A stretch of 64,000 nt of DNA from Eutrigla gurnardus (GCA_963514095.1 OY741265.1:32970290-33034289); one strand, 5' to 3'; positions 1-11,413 are shown, numbered from the stretch's first letter. Notes: a model not told the origin generated them from the letters alone. Program-made: numbers and translations.

Positions 1-26
1 ACAATCTAAACAGTCATTTACATTTT

Positions 27-600
27 TTAATTTTTTTTATTCACAAAATCTTTCATATGGGCAGGTGGTCTCCTGCTTCTTTTCGGTCTAGACAACACCT
101 CACTCAGATCACCACAAGGTGCTCTGCACTCTTTGTCCAGCTTTACCTCAGGTTGGATATTTCCATCAACCTGTACAGTAACTGTGTCCTGTGGTACCAT
201 GTTGGTCACCAGTGCAGGTACTTCACAGTTCTCGTCCTCATGTATCACATTTGGTATGGCGACTGGCAGCTCCTGCCCTAGTCTGCTGAATAGTTGATCC
301 ACGTGCCTCCTGACTACTTGACCATTTCTTAGTGATGTCCAAATGAAGCTTCGTGAAGCATTTTCTTTATTTTCTGAGCCCAATAGATGGCGCTCTCTGT
401 TCAACAAAGGGTTGAAAGCAATGGAAATATATCGGCCTTCAAACCTTTGTTGAACAGAGAGCGCCATCTATTGGGCTCAGAAAATAAAGAAAATGCTTCA
501 CGAAGCTTCATTTGGACATCACTACCATTTCTCAACAACACTGCATAGGAGACAGGCCCAGTGATGTCTTGTATCAGTCCTGGTATCCATTTAGTTCCAC
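27..600 (-). pseudogene. Ty3/gypsy polyprotein C-terminal remnant, split by a MITE
   Basis: Two minus-strand fragments make up the end of a gypsy integrase. The upstream piece (about 525-600) reads KWIPGLIQDITGPVSY, the classic chromodomain-like C-terminal integrase motif. The downstream piece (27-329) reads VVRRHVDQLF, then an acidic stretch, then a basic RPKRSRRPPAHMKDFV end, which is how these polyproteins usually finish. The two pieces are separated by the hairpin MITE at 330-524, with the target bases (codons for LRNG) duplicated on both sides. The rest of the retrotransposon is absent: beyond about 600 the sequence becomes hAT-like. It is related to, but in opposite orientation from, the gypsy copy at 1838-5934. 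It is a dead fragment. Confidence 0.8.
330..524. mobile_element. hAT-type hairpin MITE, copy 1 (inside gypsy ORF)
   Basis: A 195-bp foldback element. The ends are TAGTGATGTCC and its exact complement, and the inverted arms run about 80 bp, nearly to the centre. It is flanked by an 8-bp direct repeat CCATTTCT (322-329 and 525-532). The TAGTG start fits the YARNG consensus of hAT termini and 8-bp duplications are the hAT signature. It carries no ORF, so it would have moved in trans. A copy differing at one internal base lies at 54905-55099. It sits inside the integrase C-terminus of a gypsy remnant. Confidence 0.85.
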
Positions 601-672
601 ATCCATAATTTTTAATGTACATAGACAATGGATGGGAAGCGTGGAAAAACGCTGCCTGTGGACACGTACCTT
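601..672 (-). mobile_element. Terminal fragment of a small MITE (AAGGTACGTGTCCACAGG end)
   Basis: The complement starts AAGGTACGTGTCCACAGGCAGCG and matches the left end of the MITE at 42224-42566 over about 60 bases, including the stretch around CATTGTCTATGT. Only one terminus is present, so it is a truncated copy wedged between the gypsy tail and the hAT fragment. Confidence 0.5.
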
Positions 673-708
673 CAGCCAAAATCTCACGCTGAACTAAGTT
701 AAAAACTT

Positions 709-852
709 GAGAGCCCCGTTTATGACAAGGTCGATGAGGATGGGAACAATCTTATATTTCTGTGCAAACTTTGCCGGCCAGCTTTCAAAAAAGAAATCCG
801 TACATCAGTCACATCAACAGCAAACAAACAGCACATTGAACTGAAGCTGTCC
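709..852 (+). pseudogene. hAT transposase N-terminal BED-finger fragment
   Basis: One open frame starting GAG AGC CCC encodes VYDKVDEDGNNLIFLCKLCR, then KKEIRTSVTSTANKQHIELK. The C-x2-C pair followed by a STANxxxHI-type segment is the pattern of the BED-like zinc finger at the start of hAT transposases. The frame has no start codon and ends in non-coding sequence, so this is a relic. The sequence to about 1320 is probably the rest of the same or a related element (see the next entry). Confidence 0.55.
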
Positions 853-1183
853 TGTTCTTTTTATAATTCCTCATTAAAAAAGACCATTCAAGTAGCAAAT
901 TTGTCCTTGTGTGTTTGAGAATATACTGTTGGTGTGAAATCTGCAGCTACTAGTGTGGACTCAATGGACAGCAGCAAAGTGTTAAAGCAACAATGGGGAA
1001 ATGCTGTCCCTTCAATTCTAATGTAAACCCTGGTTGGATAAGGATTCAAAATTGGGTATGAAGATGAAATCTGACGCATAGTTTCAGTGTTAAAACTGAT
1101 TAAATAATTGCTGTCTGTGGTTCTATATAGGCTGTGGCAATAATTTTGAAAAATAATAGCTTGCAGCAACATATTGAAAAAAA

Positions 1184-1320
1184 GAACTATGAACTAGTTC
1201 ATTTTTGGAACTGTGAACTTAGTTCAACATTTTGAATTATGAACTATGAACTGAACTAGTTCATTTTAAAATTTGAACTTTGAACGAGTTCATGTAGAAA
1301 GTGAACTTTCCCAACACATA
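1184..1320. mobile_element. hAT subterminal GAACTAGTTC-rich end
   Basis: A 130-bp stretch is packed with half-sites and full palindromes of the type GAACTAGTTC and TGAACGAGTTCA. It ends in GTGAACTTTCCCAACAC, whose complement GTGTTGGGAAAGTTCAC resembles the CAGTGTTGGGAAAGTT ends of fish hAT elements. It may be the right end of the hAT relic that begins near 700. No duplicated flank was found, so the boundaries are soft. The bases between 853 and 1183 show no other recognisable content. Confidence 0.45.
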
Positions 1321-1393
1321 CTAGTAACGTCATAAATCTGCAGCAGTTTATTGATGCATTCCTAAATTGTATTTTCTCTAGGTTGATCATACA

Positions 1394-1756
1394 CTACAAA
1401 ACCTCATTAAAAACAGGTGGCATGGCAGTAAAAATATATTCACATCCACAAATGTAGTGATATTTTCGCCAAATGTGTGTTGAGGCTGTCACATTTGTGG
1501 CTAATTCTGCAGGGTCATATGTGGCATCAAGTTCTTCTGAGGTCAAGGAAGAGCTGCCCTCCAAAGTATCGTCCTCCTCTACCGGGTCCAGGCGAGCTCT
1601 CTTTGAAGGTCTCCATATTGGAGTGGATGTCAAACAGGTCTGCTGGAACCATGGCTGTGTCAACACCAAATTCCTTGCAGGACACAGTAGCCTGGGTAGC
1701 TGTAACAGAGTTGTATGGAGGAATGAAACCCATGATATCACATAATAGATATACAC
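1394..1756 (-). pseudogene. Possible transposon-derived ORF fragment (KRARLDPVEEDD)
   Basis: A 120-codon minus-strand frame contains an acidic stretch (KRARLDPVEEDDTLEGSSS, then ELDATYDPAE). From memory this resembles the linker region of fish THAP-containing transposon proteins. There is no catalytic domain, and the frame is short with no clear start context. It could be coincidental. Confidence 0.25.
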
Positions 1757-1941
1757 ATCTGCACGAATACTAGTAGTTGCTGTTGTGCTGTTAAACCTGA
1801 TCTAAAGTAGGCTACATATCAGGCTACACACCTTTACTTGTGTAAGGAGCCTCTAGAGTCCACCGAGACGTATAGGTGTGTCCAGAAAAGTAATGAGTCG
1901 GCTTCTCAGTTCGCGGCGGAGCTACAACAGTTAGCCGCAAA

Positions 1942-2451
1942 ATGGACTTTGGAGACCGGTTGGAGGAATCCCTACGAGATGGATTCGTCAGCGGGATTAA
2001 CAATGAAGCGTGCCAGCGGAAATTGCTCTCAGAGGACGGACTTACTTTTGCAAAAGCCGTGGAACTTGCAATGAACATGGAAACAGCTCAACGGGATGTG
2101 CAGCAATTGAGGAAGGGAGACGGCGCCACCGTTTCTGTTAACAAGGTAAACGGGAAACAGAGACACTCTCCTTCAGCACAAAAAGAGTGCTATAGATGCA
2201 AAGGCAAAAATCATAGCGCCAGTGACTGCTACTTTAAGGACAGTAGATGCCATAAATGTAATAAATTGGGGCATATCCAAAAAGCGTGCAGGGCCAGCGG
2301 TCCCACGCATGAGAAGAGAGGAGCGCAGAAGAAGCGCACACAAAAAGTCACCACAGGCTATGTCCATGCAGAAGGGGCAGAAGTGGATATGTTCCCAGTG
2401 TTAAGTGCAGGTGACACAGACAGGCGGCCATTCAGCGTTGACTTGAAGTAA
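1942..2451 (+). pseudogene. Gypsy Gag C-terminal half with two zinc knuckles
   Basis: 169 codons. The first part is a capsid-like helical region. It ends with two consecutive CX2CX4HX4C knuckles (CYRCKGKNHSASDC and CHKCNKLGHIQKAC) followed by a basic tail, the nucleocapsid pattern that binds template RNA. Readable Gag also continues upstream in another frame from 1838, so a frameshift near 1930 has broken it. The protease frame that follows is offset, so Gag and Pol are no longer in one frame here. Confidence 0.75.
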
Positions 2452-2468
2452 ATGCGGTTCATGTACTG

Positions 2469-3874
2469 ATGGAAATAGACACGGGAGCCGCTGTCAGCAT
2501 TATCTCAGAGACTGTGTATGAAAGATCTTTCTCACATGTACCGCTAGAGGGCGCGAGTGTCAAGCTAAAAACCTATACAGGTCAGCCCATCCCAGTGAGA
2601 GGACAGTTCATGGCTAAAGTGACATATGAAGATCAGACTGCTGACTTGCCACTGATAGTTGTAAAAGGGAAGGGTCCTTCACTGTGTGGGAGAAACTGGC
2701 TTGAACAAATAAAACTCAATTGGAGAATGATTAAAACTGTCAGTGAACATACATGGCCATCCAAGTCTATTCCTGAGGTGGTTGCAAAATACAGTGACGT
2801 TTTCAGAGATGAGCTCGAGACATTAAAGGACATCAAGGCAACAATCTCTGTCAAACCTGAGGCAACCCCAAAATTCCACAAGGTACGCCCCCTGCCTTTT
2901 GCAATGAAAGAAAAAGTGGAAAAAGAACTGGAAAGGCTGGCATCATCTCCCCTGTATAGCTCAGTGAGTGGGCTGCCCCAGTAGTCCCAGTAACCAAGCG
3001 GGACAGCACACTCCGTTTATGTGGTGACTACAAGGTTACTGTGAACCAGGCTACAAACACCGAGATATACCCCCTACCATGCATTTAGGAGGTGCTGGCA
3101 ACACTTAGTGGTGGGAAGTTATTCTCAAAAATAGACCTGGCTTCAGCATATGAACAGGTACTACTTGATGAAGACTCCAAGAAATATACAGCTGTAAACA
3201 CTCACAAAAGACTGTTTGTTTACAACCGCCTCTGTTTTGGTATAAACTCTGCTGTCAGTATCTTCCAGAGAATTATGGAGAACCTGATGAAGGATCTCAA
3301 CGTGGTGGTTTATCTGGATGACCTCCTTATAATGGGCAGAGACAAAGCAGAGCACCTCATGAACTTGGACAGAGTCCTACAGCGTCTCCAGGAGAACGGG
3401 TTAAGGGTGAGAGAGTCCAAGTGTGAATTCGGCAAGACTCAGATTGAATATCTGGGTCATGTGCTGGATGAAAAAGGCGTGTACCCATCCCAAGACAAGG
3501 TGAGAGCCATACATGATGCACCAGCACCCACAAGCGTCAAAGAGTTAAGAGCTTTCCTGGGGCTGGTAAACTATTATGGACGTTTTGTGCCGCAGCAGAG
3601 CACAGTGCTTGCACTGCTCTATGGTCTGCTAAAAGATGAAGCCACCTGGAGATGGAGCAAAGCTGAACAAGATTCATTCAACAAGTGTAAACAACTTTTG
3701 ACAAGTGACAAAGTGTTAGTGCACTACGATCCTCACCTGCCGCTAACTCTTGCATGTGATGCTTCTGCTTATGGGATCGGAGCAGTAATTCAGCACACAA
3801 CACCAGATGGAAAAGAGCATCCAGTGGCTTATGCTTCACGGTCTCTCTCCCCAGCAGAGAAGAATTATTCATAA
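2469..3874 (+). pseudogene. Gypsy protease, reverse transcriptase and RNase H start
   Basis: The protease active-site motif MEIDTGAAVSII opens the frame, and GRNWLEQ marks its end. The RT N-terminus runs to a premature stop at 2984. RT continues in another frame through stops at about 2958 and 3086, then an open frame 3092-3874 carries the palm motif VVVYLDDLLI (YLDD at 3311-3322), the tether ELRAFLGLVNYYGRF and the RNase H start ACDASAYGIG. The frame stops at 3874 right after AEKNYS, where the family continues, so RNase H is cut by a nonsense change and its remainder can be followed to about 4130. Confidence 0.85.
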
Positions 3875-4156
3875 ATCGAGAAGGAGGCTTTGAGCTTGGT
3901 GTTTGGTGTGAAATAGTTCCACCAATACCTGTGGGGACGGCAGTTTAGCCTAATCACAGACCACAGACCTCTTCTAACACTGTTCGGAGAGCAGAAGGGA
4001 CTTCCAACAATGGCGGCAGCACGTATCCAGAGGTGGGCCATCATATTGTCTGCATAAGATTACCACATACTGTACCGTCAGTCTGAAAAGCATGCCAACG
4101 CAGATGGATTATCACGTGTTCCACTGCCTGAGACCAAGGATGCAGGAACAGAGACA

Positions 4157-5507
4157 GTGTCAGCATACATCGATGCACTGGTATGTGAGCACCTGGAGGG
4201 GGCACCGCTGAGTGCAAAACGGATTGCCAAGCCGATAAGAAATGACTCAGAGCTTTCAAAGCTGCACAGGTACATCATGGAAGGATGGCCGAAGGAAATA
4301 CAAGAGGAACTGAAAGTGTTTCACAAAAAGAAAGATGAATTGTCTGTGGAGCAGGGATGCGTCCTGTGGGGGACAAGAGTGATTGCACCTGGAAAACTGA
4401 GAGGAGCGATGCTAAAAGAGATCCATGCCGGGCACCCAGGCATCGTGAAGATGAAAGCAGTCGCACGGCAATATGCCTAAAATCGACATCGACATCGAAA
4501 AAGTCTGCAAAGAGTGTGAGACTTGTCAGCTGGATCATCACATGCCACGCCAGGTCCCACTACACCCATGGGAGTTCCCTGTGGGTGTTTTGAAAAGACT
4601 TCATATTGACTTTGCGGGCCCGTTCATGGGTAACATGTTCATGATCGTGGTCGACGCGTACTCAAAATGGTTGGAAGTTTACAAAATGACACAAATAACT
4701 TCTGCAGCAACCATCACCAGGCTAAAGAGGCTGTTTGCGTCATATGGAGTTCCAGAACAATTAGTCACTGACAATGCAACAACCTTCACGTCAGACGAGT
4801 TCCAGCAGTTCGTGAAGAGAAATGGAATCCTCCACACAACTGGTGCTCCGAGACACCCGGCCACCAACGGCCTAGCTGAGAGGTATGTTGCAACCTTCAA
4901 GGCAGGCATGAAAAAGCTAGCAAAGGAAGACCTGAGCATTGATGATAAAATCTCACACTTCCTGCTACGGTATCGCAGAACTCCCAACAGCACGACTGGC
5001 GAGTCACCAGCTGACTTGTTTTTAAAGAGACACGTGCGAACCAGATTGGACTTCCTGAAACCAAGCATCACAGAAACAGTGAGAAGAAAGCAGTATCGAC
5101 AGAAGGAAAGACACGACAACAAAGCTGCAGAGAGGCAGTTTGACGTGGATGAACAGGTTTATCTGCGCAATACTGCAGGAGAAAGTCCAAGGTGGATTCC
5201 AGGAGTAGTAAAGCAGCAGACTGGCCCTGTCTCATACAAGGTGCTAGGTGAAAAAACTGACCACATGTACAGATGTCATGGAGATCAGCTGAGACCTTGA
5301 TTCTCTCCAGACACTCCGGAGCAAGTGCCTGAGGAGGAGGCAGCCGAGCTGGCTGAGCAGGCGGAGGCTTGTTCAGGAACAGAGCTCCTGGCACCTGAGA
5401 CCGCAGCATCTGAGCTGCCCAGATTCCCAGAACCACCTGACCCAGCTACAGTGACTTTGAGGCGCTCACAATGTGCCACACGCTTGCCACAGCGTTACCA
5501 GAACTGA
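4157..5507 (+). pseudogene. Gypsy integrase, two frames
   Basis: The first frame (4157-4480) has the linker and the start of the HHCC zinc finger (EIHAGHPGIVKMKAVARQYA), then stops. The second frame (4473-5300) resumes with the Cys pair CKECETC and the catalytic core. The DDE residues are Asp46 (LHIDFAGP), Asp100 (QLVTDNATTF) and Glu136 (NGLAERYV), with the normal D(35)E spacing. The C-terminal GPVSYKV motif and the end DQLRP follow. A TGA at 5298 precedes an acidic tail in the same frame that ends at 5507. The core is intact in itself but the polyprotein is not. Confidence 0.85.
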
Positions 5508-5731
5508 TCATGGAGATGAGAAGTTCTGAGGACTGTTGAGAAACTGATTGCTGAATTTGAGTTTATTAAAGTTCATAATTGAGTAATACATTAAGAGCAT
5601 TCAGTAAGGTTAAGTGAGCATGTCTATTTTTGTTGTTAACAGTTACTGTGATGATAGTGATTGCTCATGCACTATAGTGGTAAACACTGTTTTGGGGTGT
5701 TGCAATATTTTTGAGCTAAAGGGGGAGGAAA

Positions 5732-5934
5732 TGTGATATATTACATTTAATGCAGTATTCGTTTGTTACTGATTGACCTGATAGGCTTGCCGTACTTTTG
5801 AGTAGTGGGCTGCGCATGCTCAGTAAGGGTTCTAAGAATACACACGTGTGACATGTGTCGTTGTACTGTTTGCCCCAAGCTGCTAGTAAAGTTATTGAAC
5901 GTGTGCAGCTGCCTCGTTATTGAAATACACCACA
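5732..5934 (+). repeat. 3' LTR of the gypsy element
   Basis: A purine-rich tract (AAAGGGGGAGGAAA) immediately precedes TGTGATATATTAC. About 203 bp later the sequence ends ATACACCACA, giving TGTG..CACA termini. No second LTR copy is in the window, so the boundary rests on the polypurine tract and the terminal bases only. Confidence 0.65.
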
Positions 5935-7165
5935 CTTCCCATCCCTTCCCCCTCCTCCTTGCTCCATCCACATCAGGTGTGGGCTGGCGCACTGATTGAT
6001 GGGCGGCGCTGCATACTTTTCTTATACTGGTCTGGTCACACCTGCGGCCTCTCTCTTCCTTTCCGGTTCTGCTCGTCCTCCGTGGTGGCTGTGGCCTGGT
6101 GTGGCAGAGCCGGTGCAGGCGCTGGAGCCTTTGTGGTGTGTCTGTGAGTGTGTTGGAGCCCTGTTTGGCGTGGCGGATCATCGTGGCGCACGTCTCCTCT
6201 TGTAAAACAACAGGTTCTCCCTTTTGTTACTGTAGTGCGGCAGGCTGCTGTTGCCGTGGGACCGAGTTGTCCTGCTGGAGGCCGTCCGTGGTTGTGGCTC
6301 CTCATGGTAAGTCGGCGTTGTTCCTCTCCTCTTTTCCTTCTACCCGCTGCTCATCCCTCCCGGCTAATTGTTAATATTCTGTGCCACAGTTGGGATCAGG
6401 CGGAAGCCGTGCAGTAACTCTGCTACCTGGTCTGCTGTGACGCTGCGCCGGTGATGTCCATATATGTCCATTTATCGCCACGGCTCACTGGACAACGCTG
6501 CTGTTTTGTTCGGCTGTTTAGTTTTGGCTCACTAAAACTGTGTTCTGTGGCTCTTCGGCTCTCCAGAGCCATGATGGAGCTGTGATTAAGACAGGCTCTT
6601 CACAGAGCTGGTGTCAGGGCTTGTTACAGCCTCAGGAATTTTGTTTGATTTATTAATTATTTGTGCTAATGTGAAAAGGATTTATTTTGTTAATTTTGTT
6701 TAACGAATATTGATTTACTGTTTGTTTTGTTTGTTTTCTTATTTAAAACATATTGTTTGATTTAGTTAATTTTGTCTAGCAAACCTTAATTCACTGTTTG
6801 TTTGTTTTCTTATCCAAAATCTAGGGTGTGTGCGTTTGTGGATACTTGATTGCTGCATTTAGCTGTGAGGCCTGTTATATATATTTCCCTCTTTTTCTTT
6901 GTGGACAGGTGCTGTGGGCCAAAGGGGCGACCCAATCCCTGGTGGTGGTGTTTTCTTCATGAACCCCGTGTGTGTGTGTGGTCGGTGAAGTGCGTAGCAC
7001 ACACAAACAAACATTTACTGACACATGTGGGCACATTTCCATCGTAGATGAAGTTCATCCACCGGGCCTTGAGCTGCTCCGACGATGCAAGAAAATATCA
7101 GCAATTGTGTGGCTTGCTGCAGCCAAGGACTGCACAACTTGCTCTCTTTGATTTTGGCATGTTTG
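5935..7165. other. Unassigned; GC-rich block then T-rich imperfect repeats
   Basis: 5935-6450 is GC-rich with short chance ORFs and a GTAAGT-type donor at about 6305 but no recognisable protein. 6650-6825 holds two imperfect tandem copies of a T-rich unit (TTTGTTTTCTTAT ends each). 6825-7165 shows nothing I recognise. Confidence 0.3.
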
Positions 7166-7167
7166 GT

Positions 7168-7443
7168 TTACTGGTTTGTATGTAAATCACACTGAAAGCT
7201 AACGGGGATTATGTGGGTTCTAATGAGCCAAGATAACCCATATAAGGCACAGGAAAATTTGCTGCTGACATCATTTAGGGCACATTCTGCAAACCGTTTC
7301 AGAGCATTTCTTTCAAATGGAGACAGAGAAAAAGGGAGATGGTGGTCTTTCCTGATACTGTGGGGACCTATTGACACCCCAGGGACCAATCTTAGGTTTT
7401 GAAAACCATGGAAAAGCCTATTTTTCATAATAGGACCCCTTTA
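7168..7443. mobile_element. Probable TTAA-type DNA transposon fragment
   Basis: The complement begins TTAAAGGGGTCCTATTATG, a terminus often seen in fish nonautonomous elements that target TTAA (piggyBac- or Kolobok-like). Only this end is evident and the other boundary is a guess. The following 7444-7740 holds nothing I can name. Confidence 0.3.
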
Positions 7444-8080
7444 ATATCAAGTATTCTGTAAAGACAAAATAAGTCCATAACACAATTATAAATATGTATC
7501 CATCCAATGATCCAGAGGAGATTTAACATTGATCATAATAATTGCATCTTTTGTGAAACTAAGTACCGATCACCTGTTTCTCCGGTGCAGATACTTCTGA
7601 GAGGATTTACAGGCAGAAATCCATCTCACTCCTCTCTCTAGAGAACATGTTTGGTATCAACATGAAGGACATAAGAGTGACTTGATTTTTAACAATCTGA
7701 TACTATTGGTCAGATTCTTCATCCAAGCTTCCAAACAGAGGCAAGGCAAGGCAAGGCAACTTTATTTGTATAGCACATTTCATACACAAGGCAGACTCAA
7801 AGTGCTTCACATCATAAAACAAAGTGAGAATAAAAAAATAAAAATAAATAAATAGAAGAATTAAAAAGAAAATAATAAAAATTTTAAAAATGCATTACAG
7901 AAAGAAAATAGAATAAAAACATATTTGCAATAATTAAAAACAGTGCAGACATTAAAAGATTTAGCAGAAAGCTATGGTGAACATAAAAGTTTTCAGTCTA
8001 GTTTTAAAAGTGGTCAGAGTTGGGGCAAGTCTTACATCTTCAGGAAGTTTATTCCAGCCATTTGTTGCATAGTGACTAAA

Positions 8081-9295
8081 TTATGCTCTCCCGTGATTGT
8101 TGTTTACTCTGGGAATCACTAACAGATTGGTCTCAGAAGATCTTAGTGGTCTAGAAGGCTTATGTAGTGGGAGCATATCAGTGATATACTTCGGTCCTAG
8201 ACCATGTAGTGATTTATATGTGAGCAGGAGGATTTTGAAATCAATCCTCTGACATACAGGGAGCCAATGTAAGGATTTAAGAATTGGTGTAATGTGCTCA
8301 CATTTTTTGGTCTTTGTAAGAACTCTAGCAGCAGCGTTCTGAACAAGCTGTAGCTGCCTGACAGTTTTTTTCGGAAGACCTGCAAGGAGACCATTACAGT
8401 AGTCTAGCCTACTAGTAATAAAGGCATGTACAAGTTTTTCTAAGTCTTGAGCTGACATGAGCCCTCTAAGTCTTGCTACATTTTTTAGGTGATAGTAGGC
8501 TGATTTTGTTACTGATTTAACGTGACTGTCGAAATGTAAATCAGAATCCATAATAACCCCAAGATTTCTGGCTTTGTTTGAGGTTTTCAGGGACAGAGAG
8601 TGAAGGTGTTGAATTACTTTAAACCTTTCTTTTTTAGCACCAAAAACAATTATCTCAGTTTTGTCCTCATTTAGTTGTAGGAAGTTTTGGCACATCCAGT
8701 CTTTGACTTGCTCAATGCACTGGCACAGAAGATCTATGGGGCGATAGTCGTTTGGTGATAGTGCTACATAGATTTGGGTGTCATCGGCATAGCAATGGTG
8801 GTCAATGTTATTATTTTGCATGATTTGTCCTAGTGGGAGCATGTAGATGTTGAATAAAGTTGGCCCCAAGATTGAACCTTGGGGGACTCCACACGTTACA
8901 TTGGTAGGTTCTGATACAAAGTCGCCAATGGAAACAAAATAGTTCCTATCTTGTAGATATGACTTGAACCAGTTTAAGACTGTGCCTGAGAGCCCCACCC
9001 AGTTTTCCAACCTGTCCAAGAGTATTGAGTGGTCAACAGTGTCAAATGCAGCACTGAGGTCTAATAGCATTAATATTGAAGTTTTGCCAGAGTCTGTGTT
9101 AAGACGGATGTCATTTACAACTTTAATAAGGGCCGTCTCGGTGCTATGAAAAGGTCGAAATCCTGACTGGAAGTTGTTGTGGCAGCCAGTTGAAGCCAGG
9201 AAGTGATTTAGTTGTTGGAGGACAACTTTCTCAATTATTTTACTTATGAAGGGTAGATTTGAAATTGGTCTGTAGTTGTTGATAATAGAGGCATC
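8081..9295 (-). pseudogene. LINE reverse transcriptase
   Basis: From about 9295 the frame reads NNYRPISNLPF and then the open 329 codons from 9070. Motifs: LLDLSAAFDTVDHSILLDRL, GVPQGSILGPTLF, the catalytic HCYADDTQIY (residues 94-97 of the open part), LQLVQNAAARVLT and LHWLPVCQRIDFKILLL, an order and wording characteristic of vertebrate L2. The final part (WNKLPEDVRL, then to 7961) is in another frame. Confidence 0.85.
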
Positions 9296-10872
9296 TAGGC
9301 TCCGCTTTTTAGAAGAGGTTTAATGACTGCAGTTTTGAAGGCCTTTGGGAAATTGCCTGATTGAATGGAGTTATTAACTATTTGCAATACGTCTATTGAT
9401 AGGCAGTCAAAAACATTCTTAAAAAAGTTGGTAGGTAAAGCATCAAGGCAGCAGGTGGATGATTTTAGATTTGTCACCGTTTCCTCTAGAGTTTTAGAGT
9501 CTATGGCATTAAAGCTTGCCATCATTGCTGTGTTACTTTTGCCTGAACAGGGTGGTGATCCAACTTTTTTGTTTGAGATATTGATGGCGCGTCTGATGCC
9601 TTCAATTTTATTAGTATAAAAGAATGCAAACTCATTGCATTTCTGCGTGGAATGGAGTTTAGCTGGTATTTGTGTTGGGGGGTTGGTCAGTCTGTCAACA
9701 GTTGCAAATAGGGTTTTCGCCTTATTAGTGTTGTTGTTTATGATATTGGAGAAGTATGTTTCTCTCGCACTTTTTAAGACTAAATTGTAGGCCCGGAGGC
9801 TCTCTTTATAGATGTCATGGTGATTATGAAGTTTAGTACTCCGCCAGATTCGTTCAGCCTTCCTGCACTCTCTTCTCTGGGCTGTCACAACAGCAGCTTT
9901 TCTCCAGGGTGCCTTTTGCTTACCAGAAATTGTTTTAACCGTAGCAGGTGCAATGACATCTATGACATTCAGAATTTTGGAATTAAAGATGTTTACAAGA
10001 TCATCAGCATGACATGGGTTTAGAGGTGGTAACGAGGAAATGGCATTTTTAAAGAGTACATTGGCATGTTCATTGATGTACCGCTTTTTGACCTTATTTG
10101 ATTCGGTTTGTGTGTCAGGAATGAAAGAAATATTAAAGAAAACACAGAAGTGATCAGACAATGAAGGATCAGTCACAAAAACATCAGAAACATGGAGACC
10201 TTTTGTGATAATCAGGTCCAGGGTGTGTCCCTTACAATGAGTAGCCTCTTTCACATGTTGAGAAAGGTCAAATGTGTCTAGAATATTAAAAAGTTATTTT
10301 GCACCCTTGTCATTCAAATCATCAATATGAAAATTAAAGTCACCAGATATAACTAGGCAGTCAAAATCAGTGGAGATGCTAGACAATAATTCAGTAAAAT
10401 CATCGAAAAAATTTGACGAATATTTAGGTGGCCTGTAAATAATTAACAGGAGAACTCTGGGAGAGCATTTCAACACAGCACAAAGATATTCGAATGATGG
10501 AAAAACACCAAGGGACATCTGTTTCCCCTGAAATGTATTTTTAAATATAGCAGCAACCCCTCCACCTCTTTTCCCAGATCTACAAACATCAATCAAATTA
10601 TAGTTGGGGGGTGCTGTCTCGATCAGAATGCTTGCACTGTTATTTTGTTCTAGCCATGTTTCAGTTAAAAACACAAAATCAAGTTTAGAAGTGGTAATAA
10701 AATCATTGACTAAAAATGATTTGTTATTAAGAGACATTACATTTAGCAGACCCATCCTGATGGTGTTATTGACAGGCTTTGAGGTTGACTTTGATTTTGA
10801 GAGAACAGGAATGAGATTGTTTAGGTTAGCAGTGTGTTCAAGTTTCCCAATGTTTACTCTCTTAGTAGTCAC
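9295..10872 (-). pseudogene. LINE endonuclease and linker
   Basis: Two same-frame pieces are separated by one stop at 10294. Motifs of an APE-type endonuclease appear in order: FLTETWLEQ, a RGGGVAAIF segment, LIIYRPPK, ISGDFNFHID and, after the stop, DPSLSDHF. The linker leads into LKSSTCCLDALPTNFFK, the usual entry to the RT domain. The frame is lost at 9295. Confidence 0.8.
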
Positions 10873-11199
10873 AACAACAACAACAGGAAAATAAAACCCA
10901 TTGTTTCCGTTTTGTAAAGGGACCTTAAGGCCAAATCATCTCCAAGCTTTGAGACTAATGAAAAACAAACAAGCAGAATCTGTCTTCAGTGCTTATTAAG
11001 TGACGAGGACCCCTAGCAAACGTGATAGAATAAAGAGTTGCTACTATGAATGTGTTGATTATTTCCTTAAATGTATTTTGTACTTGCTATCACTTGTTAC
11101 ATGTTTTTACTTTTACACAATGTAAGTTATCCTTTCTCTCCAATGTGCCTTATATGTAGAGAGGTCTTTTTGTCAGGTTTTCTATGCCATAATATTCTG

Positions 11200-11413
11200 T
11201 AAATGAAGCTTTCGTTTTTTGCTGGCTTGATAGCTTATTGGTTGGGTGTCGTCATGGAGATGACTGGACACGTGAAGGGGACCGGGAGGAGGTTCAGCTG
11301 GGACAAAAGCCAGAGGAGGCCACTGCGATGAAGCAGCCCCACGTCTCTGTGACGTCGGAATGACTCGGGTTCATCCGCTGTGACCGCTCCGCTCCTCGGC
11401 GCTCCGTGCACAC
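11200..11413 (+). promoter_or_regulatory. ldlrad2: Putative ldlrad2 promoter and 5' UTR
   Basis: The 200 bases before the start codon become GC-rich and carry an inverted CCAAT box (ATTGG, 11237-11241), a CACGTG E-box (11269-11274) and a CRE-like TGACGTC (11350-11356). No TATA box is obvious. The transcription start cannot be placed. The boundary with the upstream LINE is about 10.9 kb; 10906-11200 contains nothing recognisable. Confidence 0.35.

Larger units (their letters stand above)
1838..5934 (+). mobile_element. Decayed Ty3/gypsy LTR retrotransposon, 5' truncated
   Basis: Parts occur in canonical order: partial Gag with two CCHC knuckles, aspartic protease, reverse transcriptase, RNase H, integrase, polypurine tract (about 5718-5731), 3' LTR (5732-5934). 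RT before IN defines Ty3/gypsy. The 5' LTR, primer-binding site and Gag N-terminus are missing; readable similarity begins near 1838. The frame is interrupted by several stops and shifts: a shift near 2935 with a TAG at about 2958, TAG at 3086, TAA at 3874, two more stops before 4065, loss of a few bases near 4480, and TGA at 5298. Most are single substitutions in otherwise readable protein, implying decay after insertion and no present activity. Confidence 0.9.
7741..10905 (-). mobile_element. L2-like LINE, 5' truncated and frame-broken
   Basis: On the minus strand this reads endonuclease (10294-10872, continuing 9295-10254), then reverse transcriptase (9296 down to 8081), then a C-terminal tail in a shifted frame to a stop at 7961. 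A 3' UTR and a terminal GGCAA pentamer repeat (7742-7757) follow; short 3' repeats instead of poly(A) are typical of L2/CR1 elements. Breaks seen: in-frame stop at 10294, frameshift near 9296, frameshift near 8085. It lies about 0.5 kb upstream of ldlrad2 exon 1, in opposite orientation. Confidence 0.85.

Noticed and set aside
6000..6420. CpG-rich block with GTAAGT donor as an upstream gene's first exon
   Set aside because: No coding motif, no partner exon found on either strand and the block directly follows an LTR; left as unassigned.
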